Assembly: GCF_028401385.1 (NCBI RefSeq)
Contig: NZ_JAQOMR010000001.1
Coordinates: 2,668,501 to 2,732,500 of the forward strand
Reading direction: 5' to 3'
Origin: Marinicella algicola
GTDB lineage: Bacteria; Pseudomonadota; Gammaproteobacteria; Xanthomonadales; Marinicellaceae
Length of the DNA: 64,000 bases
Below are positions 19,426-30,750 of the stretch, piece by piece. Position numbers and translations under genes: made by a program. Below the pieces are notes generated by a model. It worked only from the letters and a program-made list of their open reading frames with translations. It was not told the DNA's origin and made no database searches. Numbering within the stretch: position 1 is the stretch's first letter; the number at the start of each line of letters is the position of its first letter.

Positions 19426-19574
19426 CTGTTCCCGTTCGGATGGCATTACTCTATTATTTTCAGAAGCGGTTGCGACTCGATATCGCCGACAAGGTAGATC
19501 GGCCACAGGAAATCCCAGTAGTGGTCAGCAATGCGTCCGAATTCGCCTCGGCATTAGCGAAGGCGACTGCATGA
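19422..19574 (+). CDS. Small hypothetical protein between WYL regulator and hsdR
   Basis: 50-residue frame starting with GTG inside the WYL stop (GTGA) and ending in an ATGA overlap with hsdR. It reads VTVPVRMALLYYFQKRLRLD then IADKVDRPQEIPVVVSNASE and a short helical tail. The four-base overlaps at both ends argue for real, coupled translation. No known family. It could be an accessory or regulatory peptide of the restriction system. Confidence 0.45.
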   Translation: MTVPVRMALLYYFQKRLRLDIADKVDRPQEIPVVVSNASEFASALAKATA

Positions 19575-22500
19575 AGTCGCTCAACTTTGAGATTCTCCGT
19601 CCGAACTGGCCTGAGCTTGCTGGGCTCGGCGGATTTGCTGAATCCTACGCTCACGCTGACCCTGCTAGCGCGCTTGTGAAGCTGCGTTTATTCGCAGAGA
19701 ATCTGACCAAGGACATTTATCGAGATTTGCGCCTGCCAAAACCCGAACAGCCGACTTTCGTCGATCTGCTCAAGAACGATGCATTCATCGCGATTACGCC
19801 GAAGGTCGTTCTCGACAAGCTTCATGCTTTGCGAATCCACGGGAACAAGGCTGCACATGGGGAGCCCGTTCATTCGCAAAGCGCTCTCTGGCTCCTGAGG
19901 GAAGCCCACGACCTCGCACGCTGGCTCTGCGTTCAATACGGGCTAGCGAGTGCTGAAGAGCTAGGTACCTTTTCCCAGCCTCCGACACCCGATCAAACCG
20001 ACGAGAGGGACCGTCGGAGGATTTTGAGAAGCTCGCTGCCCAGGAAGCGCAGATGGATGCGCTCCTTTCGGAGCTTGAGGAGACACGTTCGAAAGCAATT
20101 GCGGCTGAGAAGGAGGCTGCTGACCTCAAAGCTATTGCACGGTCCGGACAGAAATCTGCTGATGAGTTGAACTTCAGTGAATCGGAAACGCGGACTCGTC
20201 TGATTGATAGCCTGTTGGCGAGCGCTGGTTGGGATGTCTGCGCGGGATTGAAAAGCTCTGCCGAGGTTGGAAAAGAGATTGAGCTCGACAATCAACCGAC
20301 AACGAGCGGCATCGGGTACGCGGACTACATCCTCTGGGATGACAACGGAAATCCGTTGGCCGTAATTGAGGCCAAAAAGACAGCCGTGGACGCCAATCGC
20401 GGTCGCCATCAAGCCAAGCTCTATGCCGACAGCCTTGAAAAGAAGTTTGGTCACCGTCCGGTGATTTTTTACACGAATGGATTTGATATCTGGATCTGGG
20501 ATGATGCGCAGGGTTATCCTCCACGCCGGTTATTCGGGTTCTATTCCAGAGACAGCCTTCAGCATCTCGCAAATTATCAACGCCTGCAAAAGAAGCCGCT
20601 CGACAGCATCCAGGTCAACGAGGATATCGTAAACCGCCTCTATCAGCTTGAGGCCATAAAACGTGTTGCCGAACGATTTACGCAAAAGCATCGAAGAGCG
20701 CTGATTGTTCAGGCTACAGGCACAGGTAAGACACGCGTTGCGATAGCTCTCACAGATCTGCTTATTCGGGCTGGGTGGGTAAAGCGCGTTCTCTTTCTGT
20801 GTGACAGGAAAGAGCTGAGAAAGCAGGCAAAGAACGCTTTCAACGACTTCCTCTCTGAACCCACCCGCATTCTCACTTCAAACGTTCGGTCGAACGCCAG
20901 CGAGCGTGTGTTTCTGGCCACCTATCCCGCCGTTCAGAAGGTCTTTCAGTCCTTCGATCCCGGCTTTTTGACCTTATCATAGCAGATGAATCCCACCGAA
21001 GCATCTATAACGTCTACGGTGACATCTTTCATTATTTCGACTGCTATCAGATAGGGCTGACCGCAACACCGGTTGATTTCGTCACACGCAGTACTTTCAA
21101 GCTCTTTGGTTGCGAAGGACAGCTACCGACGTCGAACTACGATCTAGAGCAGGCTGTCGAAGAAGGTTACCTAACGCCATTCGAGGTTTACGAGCACACG
21201 ACACAATTCTTACGTGAGGGCATCACCCTAAAGGGCCTCTCATCCACCCAGATTGAGGAATTAGAAGCGCAGGGGAAGACCCTGCGCAGTACGATTTTTC
21301 GTCTGAACAAATCGATAAGGCGATCTACAACAAGGATACCAACAGGGCGATCCTTCGCAACTTGATGGAAAACGGCATTACCGATACGACCGGTCAAGTT
21401 CTCGGCAAGAGCATCATCTTCGCCCGCAACCATGAACACGCAATGCTGCTTCGCCAGCTCTTCGACGAAATGTACCCGCAGTACGCCGGGAAGTTTTGCC
21501 AGGTCATCGACAACTACGATCCCAGAGCTGAGCAGCTCATCGACGATTTCAAAGGCGAGGGAACGAACAACGATCTGATGATCGCTATTTCGGTCGATAT
21601 GCTCGATACGGGCATCGATATCCCGGCAATCGTCAATCTCGTATTCGCAAGGCCGATCAAATCGCCGGTGAAGTTCTGGCAGATGATTGGGCGTGGAACG
21701 CGTCTTTGCCCTGACTTATTCGGGCCGGGCAAGGATAAACGCGTTTTCCGCATATTCGATCATTGGGGCAACTTCGCCCGTTTCGAGATGGGTTACAAGC
21801 CAGCGGAGCCGGCGCAGGGTAAGCCGCTCGCGCAGCTTCTATTCGAAGAGCGGCTGACGCTGGCTGAGACGGCGCTCCAAAAGAGCGAACCCGCTGTCTT
21901 CGACACGATCATCGCTTTGGTTTCTAAGGACATCAACGCACTCCCGGAAGAGTCGATCTCTGTGCGGGAAAAGTGGAAAGAAAAGCGCGCGCTTTCCAAA
22001 CCTGAGGTGCTCAAGGCATTCGCTCCCGCGACCGTCGCCCGTCTCAGGCAGGAGATCGCACCGCTAATGCAGTGGCGAAACATTCGTGGTTTGGGTGACG
22101 CTCTTGCCCTCGATCTTCTGATCGCACGTATGCAGTTCGCTGTTCTACGGGGCTCGGGAGCTCTTGCTGATCTAAAGCTCGAGTTGATGGACCGCCTAGC
22201 CGCGCTTCAGATGCACCTCAATCCGGTGCGCGAAAAGGCGGAAACGATCAAGCACGTGAAAGCAAGCACGTTCTGGTCCGGTGCTAGTGTTGCGGACCTT
22301 GAACTGGCCCGGCTGGAACTCCGGGAGATTATGCATCACCGCGCAAAGGGCGGCTCGCAGGGTGTTCCGCCAAAGATTATCGACGTTACAGAAGATGCCA
22401 GCCAGGTGCAGTACGCACGCCGATCAGCAAGTCTGAAATCGGTAGACATGAGGGCCTATCATCAGATCGTGGAATCTGAGCTCAAGAAGCATTTCGATAG

Positions 22501-22958
22501 CAATCCGGTACTCAGGAAGATCCGGGCGGGGAAACGGTATCGGACAAGGAAATCGATTCCTTGTATCGCTGATCCTTACCCAAAACCCGGATGTCCGTCG
22601 CGAGCATCTTGAGGAGTTTTTCAGCGAATTGGCTGGCCCGCTTTATCTCGCCATCCGGATGATCGTGGGGATGGACCCCGAAGCGGTGCGCGAAAAGTTC
22701 ACCGCCTTCGCGCAGTCGCATCCAAAGCTGAGCGCGAAGCAGACCCGCTTCCTGTCCCTTCTGCAGAACCACATCGCTCGCTACGGCACGATTGAGGTTG
22801 AACGGCTGTACGACGACCCTTTCACGGTGATCGACGCGGACGGTCCCGACGGCGTGTTTGAACAGGAAAGTGATCTAACCGATCTAATTGAAATTGTACG
22901 TTCTTTCGGCCCGAGGGCGGAAGAACGTCCCGAAAAAACCCGAACGAGAGGAATTAAT
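19571..22958 (+). CDS. hsdR: Type I restriction endonuclease subunit R (frameshifted)
   Basis: Restriction and translocation subunit of about 1,130 residues. A DUF4145 domain opens the protein (about 1-125; KLHALRIHGNKAAHGEPV). Next come a coiled linker, the PD-(D/E)XK nuclease (GIGYADYILWDDNGNPLAVI-EAKK), helicase motif I (VQATGTGKTRVAIALTD), motif II IIADESHRS, and motif VI (WQMIGRGTRLCPDLFG). At least four frame breaks are seen, near 20005, 20965 (a missing T; repair gives GFFDLIIADESH), 21300 and 22540. The C-terminal helical part binds the methylase complex. The stop at 22958 is the one in the frame that fits best five bases before hsdM. Confidence 0.85.
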
Positions 22959-22962
22959 ACAG

Positions 22963-24486
22963 TGGTCACGGGGATCTAAAGCGGCGCGTCGATGCGCTCT
23001 GGACGGAATTTTGGCAGGGCGGCATTACGAACCCTCTGACCGTGATCGAGCAGATCACGTTCTTAATGTATGCGCGTCTTCTCGATATTAACGAAGCGCG
23101 TGATGAGAACCGTCAGAAGCGGACAGGTAAGCCGTTTCAGCGCCGTTTCAAAGAGGATGAGCAGCAATTACGCTGGTCGCAGTTCCGGCATCTAGGTTCC
23201 GATCAGATGCTCCCTTTGGTGCGCGACAAAGTCTTCCCGCATTTTCGTTCGACCGTCGCCAGTGGCAACGCCTTCGCGGAATTCATGAAAGACGCGCAAC
23301 TCATGATCCAGAAGCCCGGTCTTCTGGTGAAAGCCGTCAACTTGATTCACGAGCTACCGCTGACAGAAGGCGACACAAAGGAGATGTCTACGAATACTTG
23401 TTGAGCAAACTGACGACAGCGGGCATCAACGGACAATTCCGCACGCCCCGCCACATCATTCGACTGATGGTCGATATGCTCGAGCCGAAACCGACGGATA
23501 CGATCGGCGATCCAGCATGTGGCACTGGCGGCTTTCTTGTCGGCGTTATGGACTACTTGCTGGAGACCTATACCTCACCCGAGGCGGTTATCGTGGAAAC
23601 CGATCCTGAGACCAAGGCGGTTGAGAAAATCTATGTTGGCGATCGACTCGATGATAAGGCGCGTGAGCACATCCGCAACGGCATGTTCCACGGCTTCGAT
23701 TTCGACTCCACCATGCTGCGTATTGCAGCGATGAACCTCATGCTGCATGGGGTCGACGACCCCGGCATCCACTATCAGGATACGCTGAGCACCGGCTTCA
23801 CCGACAAGTTTCCGAGGCAGGCGAGTGAGGGCTTCGACGTCATCCTCGCCAACCCGCCCTTCAAAGGCAGCCTCGATTTCGAGGACGTGCACTCCGGCCT
23901 CCTGCGCCAGGTCAAGACGAAGAAGACCGAGTTGCTCTTCCTCGCGCTGATTCTGCGCATGCTGAAAACCGGCGGCCGGTCAGCGACCATCGTGCCCGAT
24001 GGCGTGCTGTTCGGCTCATCTGGCGCGCATCGTCAGCTGCGCGAGCTCCTGGTGGATCAGAACCAGCTGGAAGCCGTGATCTCGCTGCCCAGCGGCGTGT
24101 TCAAGCCGTATGCAGGCGTCTCTACCGGTATCGTCGTCTTCACGAAGGGCGGACGGACAGACAACGTCTTCTTCTATGACGTCGAGGCCGATGGTCGCTC
24201 GCTCGACGACAAGCGGGAGCCGGTTCCGCAGAACGATTTGCCCGACTGCCTCGCCCGCTGGCGTTCCCGCAGCCCGGCCATCGATAGCGATCGAACGTCC
24301 AAAGCATTCTATGTCTCTGCGGAAGAGATAAGAGAAGCCGGCTATGAGCTGTCCCTGGGCCGTTACAAGAAATATGTCTATGAGGAGGAGGAATATGATC
24401 CGCCTCAGGTGGTACTCGAGCGAATGAAAGCCCTTAACGACGAGATTGCTAGTGATCTCGCCGAGCTTGAGGAAATGCTTCGATGA
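22963..24486 (+). CDS. hsdM: Type I DNA methyltransferase subunit M (frameshifted)
   Basis: N6-adenine methyltransferase, about 507 residues. HsdM_N helical domain: [36 protein letters not shown]. AdoMet motif I is [18 protein letters not shown] and the catalytic motif IV is [13 protein letters not shown]. Frame breaks near 22975 (one G short; start then reads VVTGDLKRRV) and near 23383. GTG start at 22963 with GAGAGGAA upstream. The stop overlaps hsdS by four bases (ATGA), so M and S are coupled as usual in the M2S complex. Confidence 0.9.
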
Positions 24487-25644
24487 CCGCAACGTGTTCG
24501 CTTGGCTCTGTCGTCGACGTTTCGGCAGGTCAACCCGCCCCGAAGTCCAATGAATTTGCAGAGGATGGCCTGCCATTTATTCGCGCTGGCAGCCTTGAAA
24601 ATCTGCTCAATGGAGGAACACTTGCGGACTGTGAGAAGCTCCCGCAGTCGACGGCTGCTCGGAAACGATTCCGTATCTATCCAAAAGACACGATCGTGTT
24701 TGCGAAGAGTGGAATGTCGGCGATGCTCGGTCGAGTCTATCGGCTGCCTGAACCGGCGCACGTGGTAAGCCATCTTGCTGCTTTGGTGCCTACTGGGAAG
24801 TATGATCCAGGTTTCCTTACCCATTGGCTTCGGAAGCACCCACCGTCGCGCCTTATCAAAGACCCAGCTTATCCTTCGATCCGCGTGAGCGATATTGCTG
24901 AGGTGGGAGTGCCGGCGGTTCCACTGGAGGAACAGCGGCGCATCGCTGAAACCCTCGACAAGGCAGACGCTATTCGACGCAAACGTCAAAGCGCACTGGA
25001 TCACATTGACTTGCTGATTGCGGCAGAGTTTGTAGCCCGGTTCGGCACGCCACAAACAAACGAGAAAAGTCTACTGACTGCGCCAATTAGCGCCTTCGGC
25101 AGAGTGGTTACGGGCAATACGCCCCCGAGAAAGCATCCCGACTACTATGGCGACGCCATTGAGTGGATAAAGTCAGATAATATCAACACGCCAAGCCATT
25201 TTTAACTCCGTCCGCTGAGCGTCTCAGCGAACGAGGGAGAGTTATTGGACGAATCGCACCCGCTGGTTCAACACTTGTGACCTGTATTGCGGGAAGTCCG
25301 AGCGTGATTGGCAACGCTGCGTTGGCGGACCGTGAAGTTGCGTTCAACCAGCAGATAAACGCCATAATTCCGCACGAAGTCACGGATCCCTTTTTTTCTA
25401 TTGCCAAGTTTTGGTTGGAAAGTCGCTGATCCAAGCTGCCTCGACTAACTCTATGAAAGGGATGGTGAGCAAAGGAAAGTTCCAACAGATTGAGTTTCTA
25501 GCACCAAAACTTGGAGAACAAACTGATTTTGGACGGTTTTTCCTGAAAGCGATTGAGGCGTCCCGAAATCTGCAGGCAGACCTGGAAACGTCTGAAGAGC
25601 TCTTCTCGTCGTTAACGCATCGCGCCTTCCGCGGAGAACTTTGA
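24483..25644 (+). CDS. hsdS: Type I restriction specificity subunit S (frameshifted)
   Basis: DNA-recognition subunit, about 387 residues. Target-recognition domain 1: [20 protein letters not shown], with the conserved helix [26 protein letters not shown] second recognition domain begins at [20 protein letters not shown] and after frame breaks near 25200 and 25400 (a run of seven T) ends [32 protein letters not shown]. Two domains imply a bipartite target, which cannot be predicted. It overlaps hsdM and precedes the ATPase gene by nine bases. Confidence 0.85.
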
Positions 25645-25653
25645 GGTGTCGCG

Positions 25654-27345
25654 ATGCGCTTAACTCGAATCGAGATTGGGAATTTCAAAGGGATCGGTAC
25701 ACGCCAAAGCATTGACCTGCGGCCAATCACGCTGCTCTTCGGCCCGAACAGCGCAGGAAAGAGTACGATCCTGCAGGCGTTGCACTACCTTCGTGAAATA
25801 CTCGAACGCGGCAATGTTGACCCCGACCGGACGATTGCTGGCGGCCTCATCGATCTTGGCGGCTTTGCAACACTCGTGCACAATCACGAGCTCGATCGGA
25901 CCGTCACACTTAAGGTCGCCTTGGACCTTCGGAACGAACAAGGTGCCGAGGGCCTGCCGCTAAATGCCGGTCTGTCCATTGGCGATCCCGAATTCTTTGA
26001 GTTGCCGCTTCGATACCTTGTTGGGGAGAGCGAGGAGTATCGCGATTACGCAATCGTGCAGGAAGTGGGGCTAGAGGTTGATATTCGCTGGAGCGCTCTT
26101 GAGCAGGCGCCTTATGCTTCGCGCATCGCTGTCGAGATCGATGGTGAGCCGCTGGCGGCCATCGTGTCGCCTCCATCCGAGGGGCGGGCCCAACTGACAG
26201 ATTTCAATTTCGCGCATCCACTCCTGCGCCGCGCTGTGCTTCCGGATGACATGCCCGAGGACGGCGATCAAGCGGACCTCTCATCACCGCTTGAAGATGA
26301 GATTTGGTCGCTCGCTCGTGAAGCTGCTGCCGACCGCTCCACGCCGGATACGCCCGCCGACCAGTTGCGTATCGCCGTTGACACAGAGCTGGGGGCGCTT
26401 CCCGCTCTAGATGGAGAATTGGTCCTGGATATCCGTGATCCGGCTGCCAAGAAGGTTGAGATCGAAGAGCGCACGCCGCGCGTCAATGGTCTGCGCTCAT
26501 TGCTGTCAGAGTTGGTTCTTGGACCGGCGCGGCTGATCCGCAACCACCTGAAGGAAATGACCTATATCGGTCCGCTGCGCGAAATCCCCATGAGGAGCTA
26601 CCGGCCCCAGGTCACGCCGGATGAAGCGCGTTGGGCGCAAGGGCTGGCAGCGTGGGATTTGCTCTACATCGACCGCCGCGGCGATCTCATGAAGGACGTT
26701 AATTTCTGGCTTTCCGGCGAGAATCGCCTGCGAACGACATACCGCCTGGAGCGCGTAGAATTCAAAGAAATCCCGGTGCCGGGGATTGTCCACCAGATGT
26801 TTGAACGGGGGCTGAGGGAAGATGACATAGGCGAGCTGCAAGAGCTCTATCGCAGCCTTGCCACGCGTAGCGAGATTGCTTTGCGGGATTTTGAGAAGGG
26901 CATTCTTGTTGCTCCGGGTGATGTCGGTGTCGGTATCTCCCAGATGATTCCTGTCATCGTCGCCGCGTTGCGCGGCCGAGGTAGCGTGCTTGGGGTCGAG
27001 CAGCCCGAGTTGCATATTCATCCCGCAATTCAGGTCGGGATGGGAGATTTGTTCATCCATGCGGTCCGGCGTGATTTTGAGAAGTTGTCGAGCGAGAAGT
27101 CGCTTCTGATCGAAACGCATAGCGAGCACATCCTGCTACGGCTGCTGCGGCGCATACGCGAGACCACCGACGATGAACTGCCGCCCGGAACTGACGGCCT
27201 GTCGCCTGACGAACTTTCGGTGATCTATGTCGAGAGCAGTGAAGCCGGTATCGTCTTCCGCCAGCTGGAAATCGACAAAGACGGCGAATTCCTGGATCAG
27301 TGGCCGCACGGGTTTTTCGAGGAGCGCGCCGGGGAGCTTTTCTGA
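25654..27345 (+). CDS. AAA-family ATPase, DUF3696/OLD-like
   Basis: 563-residue ABC/SMC-type ATPase, intact. Opens MRLTRIEIGNFKGIGTRQSI; Walker A FGPNSAGKSTILQAL (about 31-45); a long middle insertion; signature-like VGVGISQMIPVIVAALRG; Walker B VLGVEQPELHIHPAIQVGMG; D/H-loop IETHSEHILLRLLRRIRE; and the DUF3696 tail DKDGEFLDQWPHGFFEERAG. No TOPRIM domain is present, unlike true OLD nucleases. It is nine bases behind hsdS and overlaps the next gene (TGATG), so it is probably part of the restriction operon and works with its neighbour. Confidence 0.82.
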   Translation: MRLTRIEIGNFKGIGTRQSIDLRPITLLFGPNSAGKSTILQALHYLREILERGNVDPDRTIAGGLIDLGGFATLVHNHELDRTVTLKVALDLRNEQGAEGLPLNAGLSIGDPEFFELPLRYLVGESEEYRDYAIVQEVGLEVDIRWSALEQAPYASRIAVEIDGEPLAAIVSPPSEGRAQLTDFNFAHPLLRRAVLPDDMPEDGDQADLSSPLEDEIWSLAREAAADRSTPDTPADQLRIAVDTELGALPALDGELVLDIRDPAAKKVEIEERTPRVNGLRSLLSELVLGPARLIRNHLKEMTYIGPLREIPMRSYRPQVTPDEARWAQGLAAWDLLYIDRRGDLMKDVNFWLSGENRLRTTYRLERVEFKEIPVPGIVHQMFERGLREDDIGELQELYRSLATRSEIALRDFEKGILVAPGDVGVGISQMIPVIVAALRGRGSVLGVEQPELHIHPAIQVGMGDLFIHAVRRDFEKLSSEKSLLIETHSEHILLRLLRRIRETTDDELPPGTDGLSPDELSVIYVESSEAGIVFRQLEIDKDGEFLDQWPHGFFEERAGELF

Positions 27346-28267
27346 TGCTTCATGAATATGCCGTCGAACCCGCTGCGATCGCCGAAGACTGGCAGACCTG
27401 CCGCTATCTTTGCGAGAAGTTCGGTTACGACCGCGGCCGCCTGCTGTCGCTCTTTCCCAAGAAATGGCTTCCTCTGGCGATCGAGGCTGCGGGTCACCTT
27501 AAGCCGATGGAAAAACACAGGGTAACGGAGAGCCTCAAGCAGCTTAAGAACCGCGCTTCGATGAAATCGGGCCGCCCTTACGACGATCAGCTCCCCACAT
27601 GGCTCGATAACGCAATCGCCCAGCACGGCGAGAAGCCGTTTCACGCGATCATTGCGCAGGAGAACCCGGCAAATCATGCGGCGGTCCTGAAATCTGGGGA
27701 CATCGATGAGGCCATGCCGCTAATGGCTATCGCACCGGACCGCGCGGTCCCGCGCGACGAAGCATCGATCTCCGAGGCCCTCGAATTTCTCCTGCGCCTG
27801 AGCTCCCGCATCCTGTTCGTGGACCCCTTTTTCGATCCCTACAGCCCGAAGTACCGGCGCACGTTGCAGGCTTGCCTGCGCATCGTCAAAGACAACAACC
27901 CTGCCGCCTCATGCGAGATTCACTATCGTTTTCATCCGGATAAGCCGGCAAACGCCGAGCTTGAAAATGAGGCCGCCAATCTTTTCCCCGGTACAGTGCC
28001 GGACGGGCTGCAGGTGAAGATCTTCTGCTGGCGTGAGATCAATGGCGGTGAGGATTTTCATGATCGCTATCTTCTCTCCGAGAAGGTGGGATTGCCATCG
28101 GTGCCGGATACTCCGCCGAGGGCGCTAACCAGACCACGAACATGCATTTGATGAGTTCTGTCCTCTCCCGCCACCGCTATGATTCCTTTGCGCGGGACGC
28201 TGGAATCTACACTCTCGAAGGACCGATTCTCCTCGTATCGAGCACCGGCGCGGTGGCGCGGCTCTAA
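27345..28267 (+). CDS. PLD-like putative effector paired with the DUF3696 ATPase (frameshifted)
   Basis: About 307 residues, no named family recognised. The second half looks like one phospholipase D repeat: SSRILFVDPFFDPYSPKYRR (strand and turn), CEIHYRFHPDKPAN, and DFHDRYLLSEKGGIAIGAGY, an H-x-R-x5-E-like variant of the HKD motif followed by the usual glycine-rich strand. The frame breaks near 28087; one more G gives SEKGGIAIG and the stop moves to 28267. The start overlaps the ATPase stop (TGATG). An ATPase/nuclease-like pair behind a type I system suggests a second anti-phage module; function is inference. Confidence 0.55.
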
Positions 28268-28412
28268 CGGGGTACTTCCCCACAGCTTTCTGAGTTTGAC
28301 GTGGGCAGGCGGCCTCTCTTCATAAGTTGCTGATAAAACAGGTCATTTTGACGGCAATGCGCCTGTCGAACGAACCCGTTCGCACTACCAGACGATTGGA
28401 ATCGTAACTAGA

Positions 28413-28439
28413 TTGACATAGAAACTATATGGGTAAATT
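28413..28439 (+). promoter_or_regulatory. Candidate promoter of the TIR gene cluster
   Basis: TTGACA (28413-28418) precedes TAAATT (28434-28439) in an AT-rich stretch, with a 15-base spacer, shorter than ideal. It is followed by AAAGGAGA, a strong ribosome-binding site, then the GTG at 28480. The intergenic gap here indicates a transcription unit separate from the R-M operon. Confidence 0.4.
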
Positions 28440-28479
28440 ATATGTAGGTATCAGCAATGTTTCGTAAAGGAGACTCTCG

Positions 28480-29667
28480 GTGGTAGATCGTTACGTGACC
28501 AAACATCCGAAGGGCTGGGCTGTGAAGGAGCCTGGCGGGGAGCGCGCCAGCAGCGTGCACAATACGCAGCGCGAAGCTGAGCAAAGAGCCAAACGGACCG
28601 TCAGTAATCTCGGCGGCGGCGAAGTTCGCATTCAGGGACGCGACAGGAGGTGGCGTGATTCCGACACGGTCGCCCCGGGAAATGATCCTTCCCGCCGCGC
28701 GACAAGAAGCACTGAGAAAGGCGGGACCGGCATGAAGGCGTTCATCTCATACTCACATCGCGACACGGCTGCGCTTGAGCGCCTTCATACCCACTTGTCG
28801 ATGCTCCGGCGCGAGGGACAAATCACCGAATGGTATGATCGCGAGATTCTCGCGGGGAGCGACCTCGACAGCGAGATCACAGCGCAGATCGAATCGAGCG
28901 AGCTGTTCCTTCTCCTCGTCAGTCCCGATTTCCTCGCTTCTGACTATTGCTACGACCGGGAGCTACGCCGCGCCCTGGAACGACACGAGAGCGGCGAGGC
29001 GATCGTCGTTCCGATTATCGTTGAACCATGCGACTGGAAGTCCTCGCCGTTGAAGCAACTCAAGGCGCTCCCGCGCGACGGTCAGCCGGTCAGTGAATGG
29101 ACCAACCAGAATAATGCCTTTCTCGATGTTGTCACCGAATTGCGCCATGTCGTGGCGCGCGACGACAGGGCGGATGAGCGCGAAGACGCTCCGATGCCGC
29201 CGGTTCGTGCCTCTGGTTCGCGGTACCGCGTCAAACGGGAGTTTGACGAAATCGACCGCAGCGATTTCCGGTCAAAGGTATTCGAGATCATGCGGCGCTA
29301 TTTTGAAGGCGCTGTCGCCGAAGTGGATCAGATCGACGGTGTCCGTGCACGCTACGTCTCGACCGGGCCGCTCAGCTTTACCTGTACCCTTATCAACCGG
29401 GCGATCGATCATGGCACGGCGCATATCACCGTACACGGCCAAAGCGGCGCGATGGGCTTCTCCGATATCTATTATTCATTTCAGGAGAACGCCCCGGCCA
29501 ATACCGCCAATGGCGGTTTCACGATCGAGAGCGACGACTACGAGCTTTTCCTCAAGTCAGGACCCTTCGGTTTTGAAACCAACGATGAGCGGCTGACAGC
29601 GGAGCAGGCGTCAGCGCTGCTATGGACCAATTTTCTGGATCAGGCGGGGGTGTCCTATGACGACTAG
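28480..29667 (+). CDS. DUF2188-TIR domain protein
   Basis: 395 residues in three parts. Residues 1-60 are a DUF2188-like small domain (YVTKHPKGWAVKEPGGERAS, NTQREAEQRAKR). About 87-225 is a TIR domain: MKAFISYSHRDTAALERLHT, WYDREILAGSDLDSEITAQI, LFLLLVSPDFLASDYCYDRE with the likely catalytic Glu after CYDR, and VVPIIVEPCDW. The C-terminal 150 residues (DFRSKVFEIMRRYFEGAVAE onward) are unrecognised, perhaps a sensor. TIR enzymes usually degrade NAD+ or make signalling nucleotides during phage defence. GTG start with AAAGGAGA seven bases upstream. Overlaps the zinc-ribbon gene. Confidence 0.8.
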   Translation: MVDRYVTKHPKGWAVKEPGGERASSVHNTQREAEQRAKRTVSNLGGGEVRIQGRDRRWRDSDTVAPGNDPSRRATRSTEKGGTGMKAFISYSHRDTAALERLHTHLSMLRREGQITEWYDREILAGSDLDSEITAQIESSELFLLLVSPDFLASDYCYDRELRRALERHESGEAIVVPIIVEPCDWKSSPLKQLKALPRDGQPVSEWTNQNNAFLDVVTELRHVVARDDRADEREDAPMPPVRASGSRYRVKREFDEIDRSDFRSKVFEIMRRYFEGAVAEVDQIDGVRARYVSTGPLSFTCTLINRAIDHGTAHITVHGQSGAMGFSDIYYSFQENAPANTANGGFTIESDDYELFLKSGPFGFETNDERLTAEQASALLWTNFLDQAGVSYDD

Positions 29668-29821
29668 GGTCCGTTTCCGTTGCCTGAACTGCGGCAATCG
29701 CTTTGAAGAAGAAGTTCTCGACGAAGACGAAAAGCGTGAGGCACGCCGCCGCGATCAGCCGACATATCCAATTCACTGCCCTGAATGCCAACGGACAGAA
29801 ATCAGGCGGGGATGGGAGTGA
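29657..29821 (+). CDS. Small zinc-ribbon protein
   Basis: 54-residue frame starting inside the end of the TIR gene (ATG 29657). It has two CxxC knuckles, RFRCLNCGNRFEEEV and IHCPECQRTEIRR, separated by an acidic, arginine-rich linker, as in rubredoxin-like zinc ribbons. Length, overlap with the TIR gene and position 46 bases before the nuclease gene support a real gene in this operon. Could be a nucleic-acid-binding or scaffold subunit. Confidence 0.6.
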   Translation: MTTRVRFRCLNCGNRFEEEVLDEDEKREARRRDQPTYPIHCPECQRTEIRRGWE

Positions 29822-29867
29822 AGGCGATGCATGGAGAAATAGGAAGGGATAGACAGGAGGTCGGGAA

Positions 29868-30750
29868 ATGGCGCGCCGTGTAACACCATCCCAGCTGAGA
29901 AGCATGATGCGACAGGCTCAGCAGAAGCAGAAACGTGCCATCGATGACCTTAATCGCGGCATCCGAGAGTATAACCGCAAGGTAAAGCAGGAGGTCGACC
30001 GCTACAACCGTGAGGTTAGGGCGCATAATTCCCGGTTCCGCGCGAACCGGCAGCGGCTCAAGAACGAAATCGCGCGTCTTAATCGTCAGACGAACACCAC
30101 ACGCTATGTCACCTACCGGGTGTCGGTCGACACCATGCAGGCGGCGTATGAGCGCCTTGAAAGTGCAGCCGACCAGGGACGCTTCGACGAGCGCTACAAT
30201 GAACTTTTGGACCTGTCAGAGCGTGAGGCCGCAAATAACGCCGGCCTGATGAACGCGCTGCTGGAAGACAGCGCCATCGCTGACGACGCACCGGCGCCCG
30301 ATGAGCCGGAAAGTCCGCTCACACCGATCCTCCAGCGTCTATCCGCAGATCTCTGCGACAGGTGGCGCGGCGCCCTGTACTCGCTCAGTCCGCAAAATCC
30401 CGACGCGGCGCGCCACTTCTGCACCAGCGCGCGCGAGATTATCACCCGCATTCTCGACATGCACGCCCCCAATGAGGCGGTCGAACAATCTATTCCCAAC
30501 TGTGAGCGGACACAGCAGGGAACGCCGACCAGACGGGCAAAGATCAAATACATTCTTCACCGGAGCGGCATGGTGGGGGACGAGACTGGAGTCTTTTGTT
30601 GACAGCGACATCGAGAATGTCGTCACGCTCTTCCAGACCTTCAACCAGGGTACACATGGCGAGGCCGGAAAATTCAGCTTCAACAAGCTGCAGGCGATCC
30701 GCGTTCGCGTCGAGGACGGGATTCTCTACCTCTCGCGACTAATTCTCTAG
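29868..30750 (+). CDS. pPIWI-associating-type predicted nuclease (frameshifted)
   Basis: About 294 residues. The N-terminal half is a highly charged coiled coil (VTPSQLRSMMRQAQQKQKRA, NREVRAHNSRFRANRQRLKN). The C-terminal half (about 150-294) has conserved blocks LSPQNPDAARHFCTSAREII, PNCERTQQGTPTRRAKIKY, and after a break near 30580, DSDIENVVTLFQTFNQGTHG and KLQAIRVRVEDGILYLSRLI. These match, from memory, the family named predicted pPIWI-associating nuclease. The HGE-type region could hold catalytic residues. It follows the TIR and zinc-ribbon genes and lies 120 bases before the Argonaute operon. Confidence 0.6.

Noticed and set aside
25654..27345. Gabija GajA (OLD nuclease) identity for the ATPase
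   Set aside because: No TOPRIM domain follows the ATPase; the C-terminus is the DUF3696 type and no UvrD-like GajB adjoins it.
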